Shown piece by piece: positions 5,366 through 5,388 of a stretch of DNA of 5,388 nucleotides; position 1 is the stretch's first letter, and each line of letters begins with the position of its first letter. The notes under the pieces were generated by a model. That model saw only the letters and a list, made by a program, of their open reading frames with translations. It was not told the DNA's origin and searched no databases. The position numbers were made by a program, and so were the translations under genes. Source of the DNA: an uncultured Porphyromonadaceae bacterium (GTDB taxonomy: Bacteria > Bacteroidota > Bacteroidia > Bacteroidales > Muribaculaceae); contig CAMWIF010000204.1 of the NCBI GenBank assembly GCA_947174225.1, forward strand, positions 1 to 5,388. The letters run 5' to 3'.

Positions 5366-5388
5366 TATAATCGGTAATACGTATAATC

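Noticed and set aside
1..5388. CRISPR array, tRNA or rRNA genes
   Set aside because: No regularly spaced repeats, no tRNA-like cloverleaf or CCA-end pattern, and no conserved rRNA stretches were seen on either strand.

Overview
The window looks like a stretch of a Bacteroidales (Bacteroides/Muribaculaceae-type) chromosome. The signs are a promoter of the Bacteroidetes form (TTTG, 20 bases, TAnnTTTG), start codons without a good Shine-Dalgarno sequence, a KilA-N protein of the kind common in gut Bacteroidales, and an ISAs1-type transposase. This assignment rests on sequence style, not on a search.

Layout. (1) Positions 2-428: the 3' end of an ISAs1-family insertion sequence, with the transposase C-terminus and a probable right terminal inverted repeat. 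(2) Positions 429-810: non-coding sequence, then a truncated KilA-N gene on the minus strand whose coding region contains a perfect 32-bp palindrome. (3) Positions 811-1302: a 492-bp gene-free stretch. Its first 130 bases are about 25% GC and end in a good plus-strand promoter. The rest is densely self-complementary, with a core of about 52% GC (1051-1240) lying inside a perfect 17-bp inverted repeat (989-1005 and 1287-1303). The right copy of that repeat ends on the first base of the next gene's start codon. (4) Positions 1303-3312: a 669-residue AAA+ ATPase with a CbbX/SpoVK-type ATPase domain, a novel-looking N-terminal half and an acidic linker, followed by a strong 13-bp terminator-like hairpin. 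(5) Positions 3413-3817: a 134-residue protein I do not recognise. (6) Positions 4031-5365: an FGGY sugar kinase, closest in motif pattern to sedoheptulokinase.

How they fit. The left part (insertion sequence remnant, broken KilA-N gene) has the character of an accessory or scarred region. The sugar kinase is ordinary carbohydrate metabolism and seems to be a separate transcription unit. The most interesting object is the structured leader plus inverted repeat in front of the AAA+ gene. It could be a cis-acting riboregulator, a free-standing small RNA, an invertible DNA segment, or a small mobile element. The sequence alone does not decide between these.
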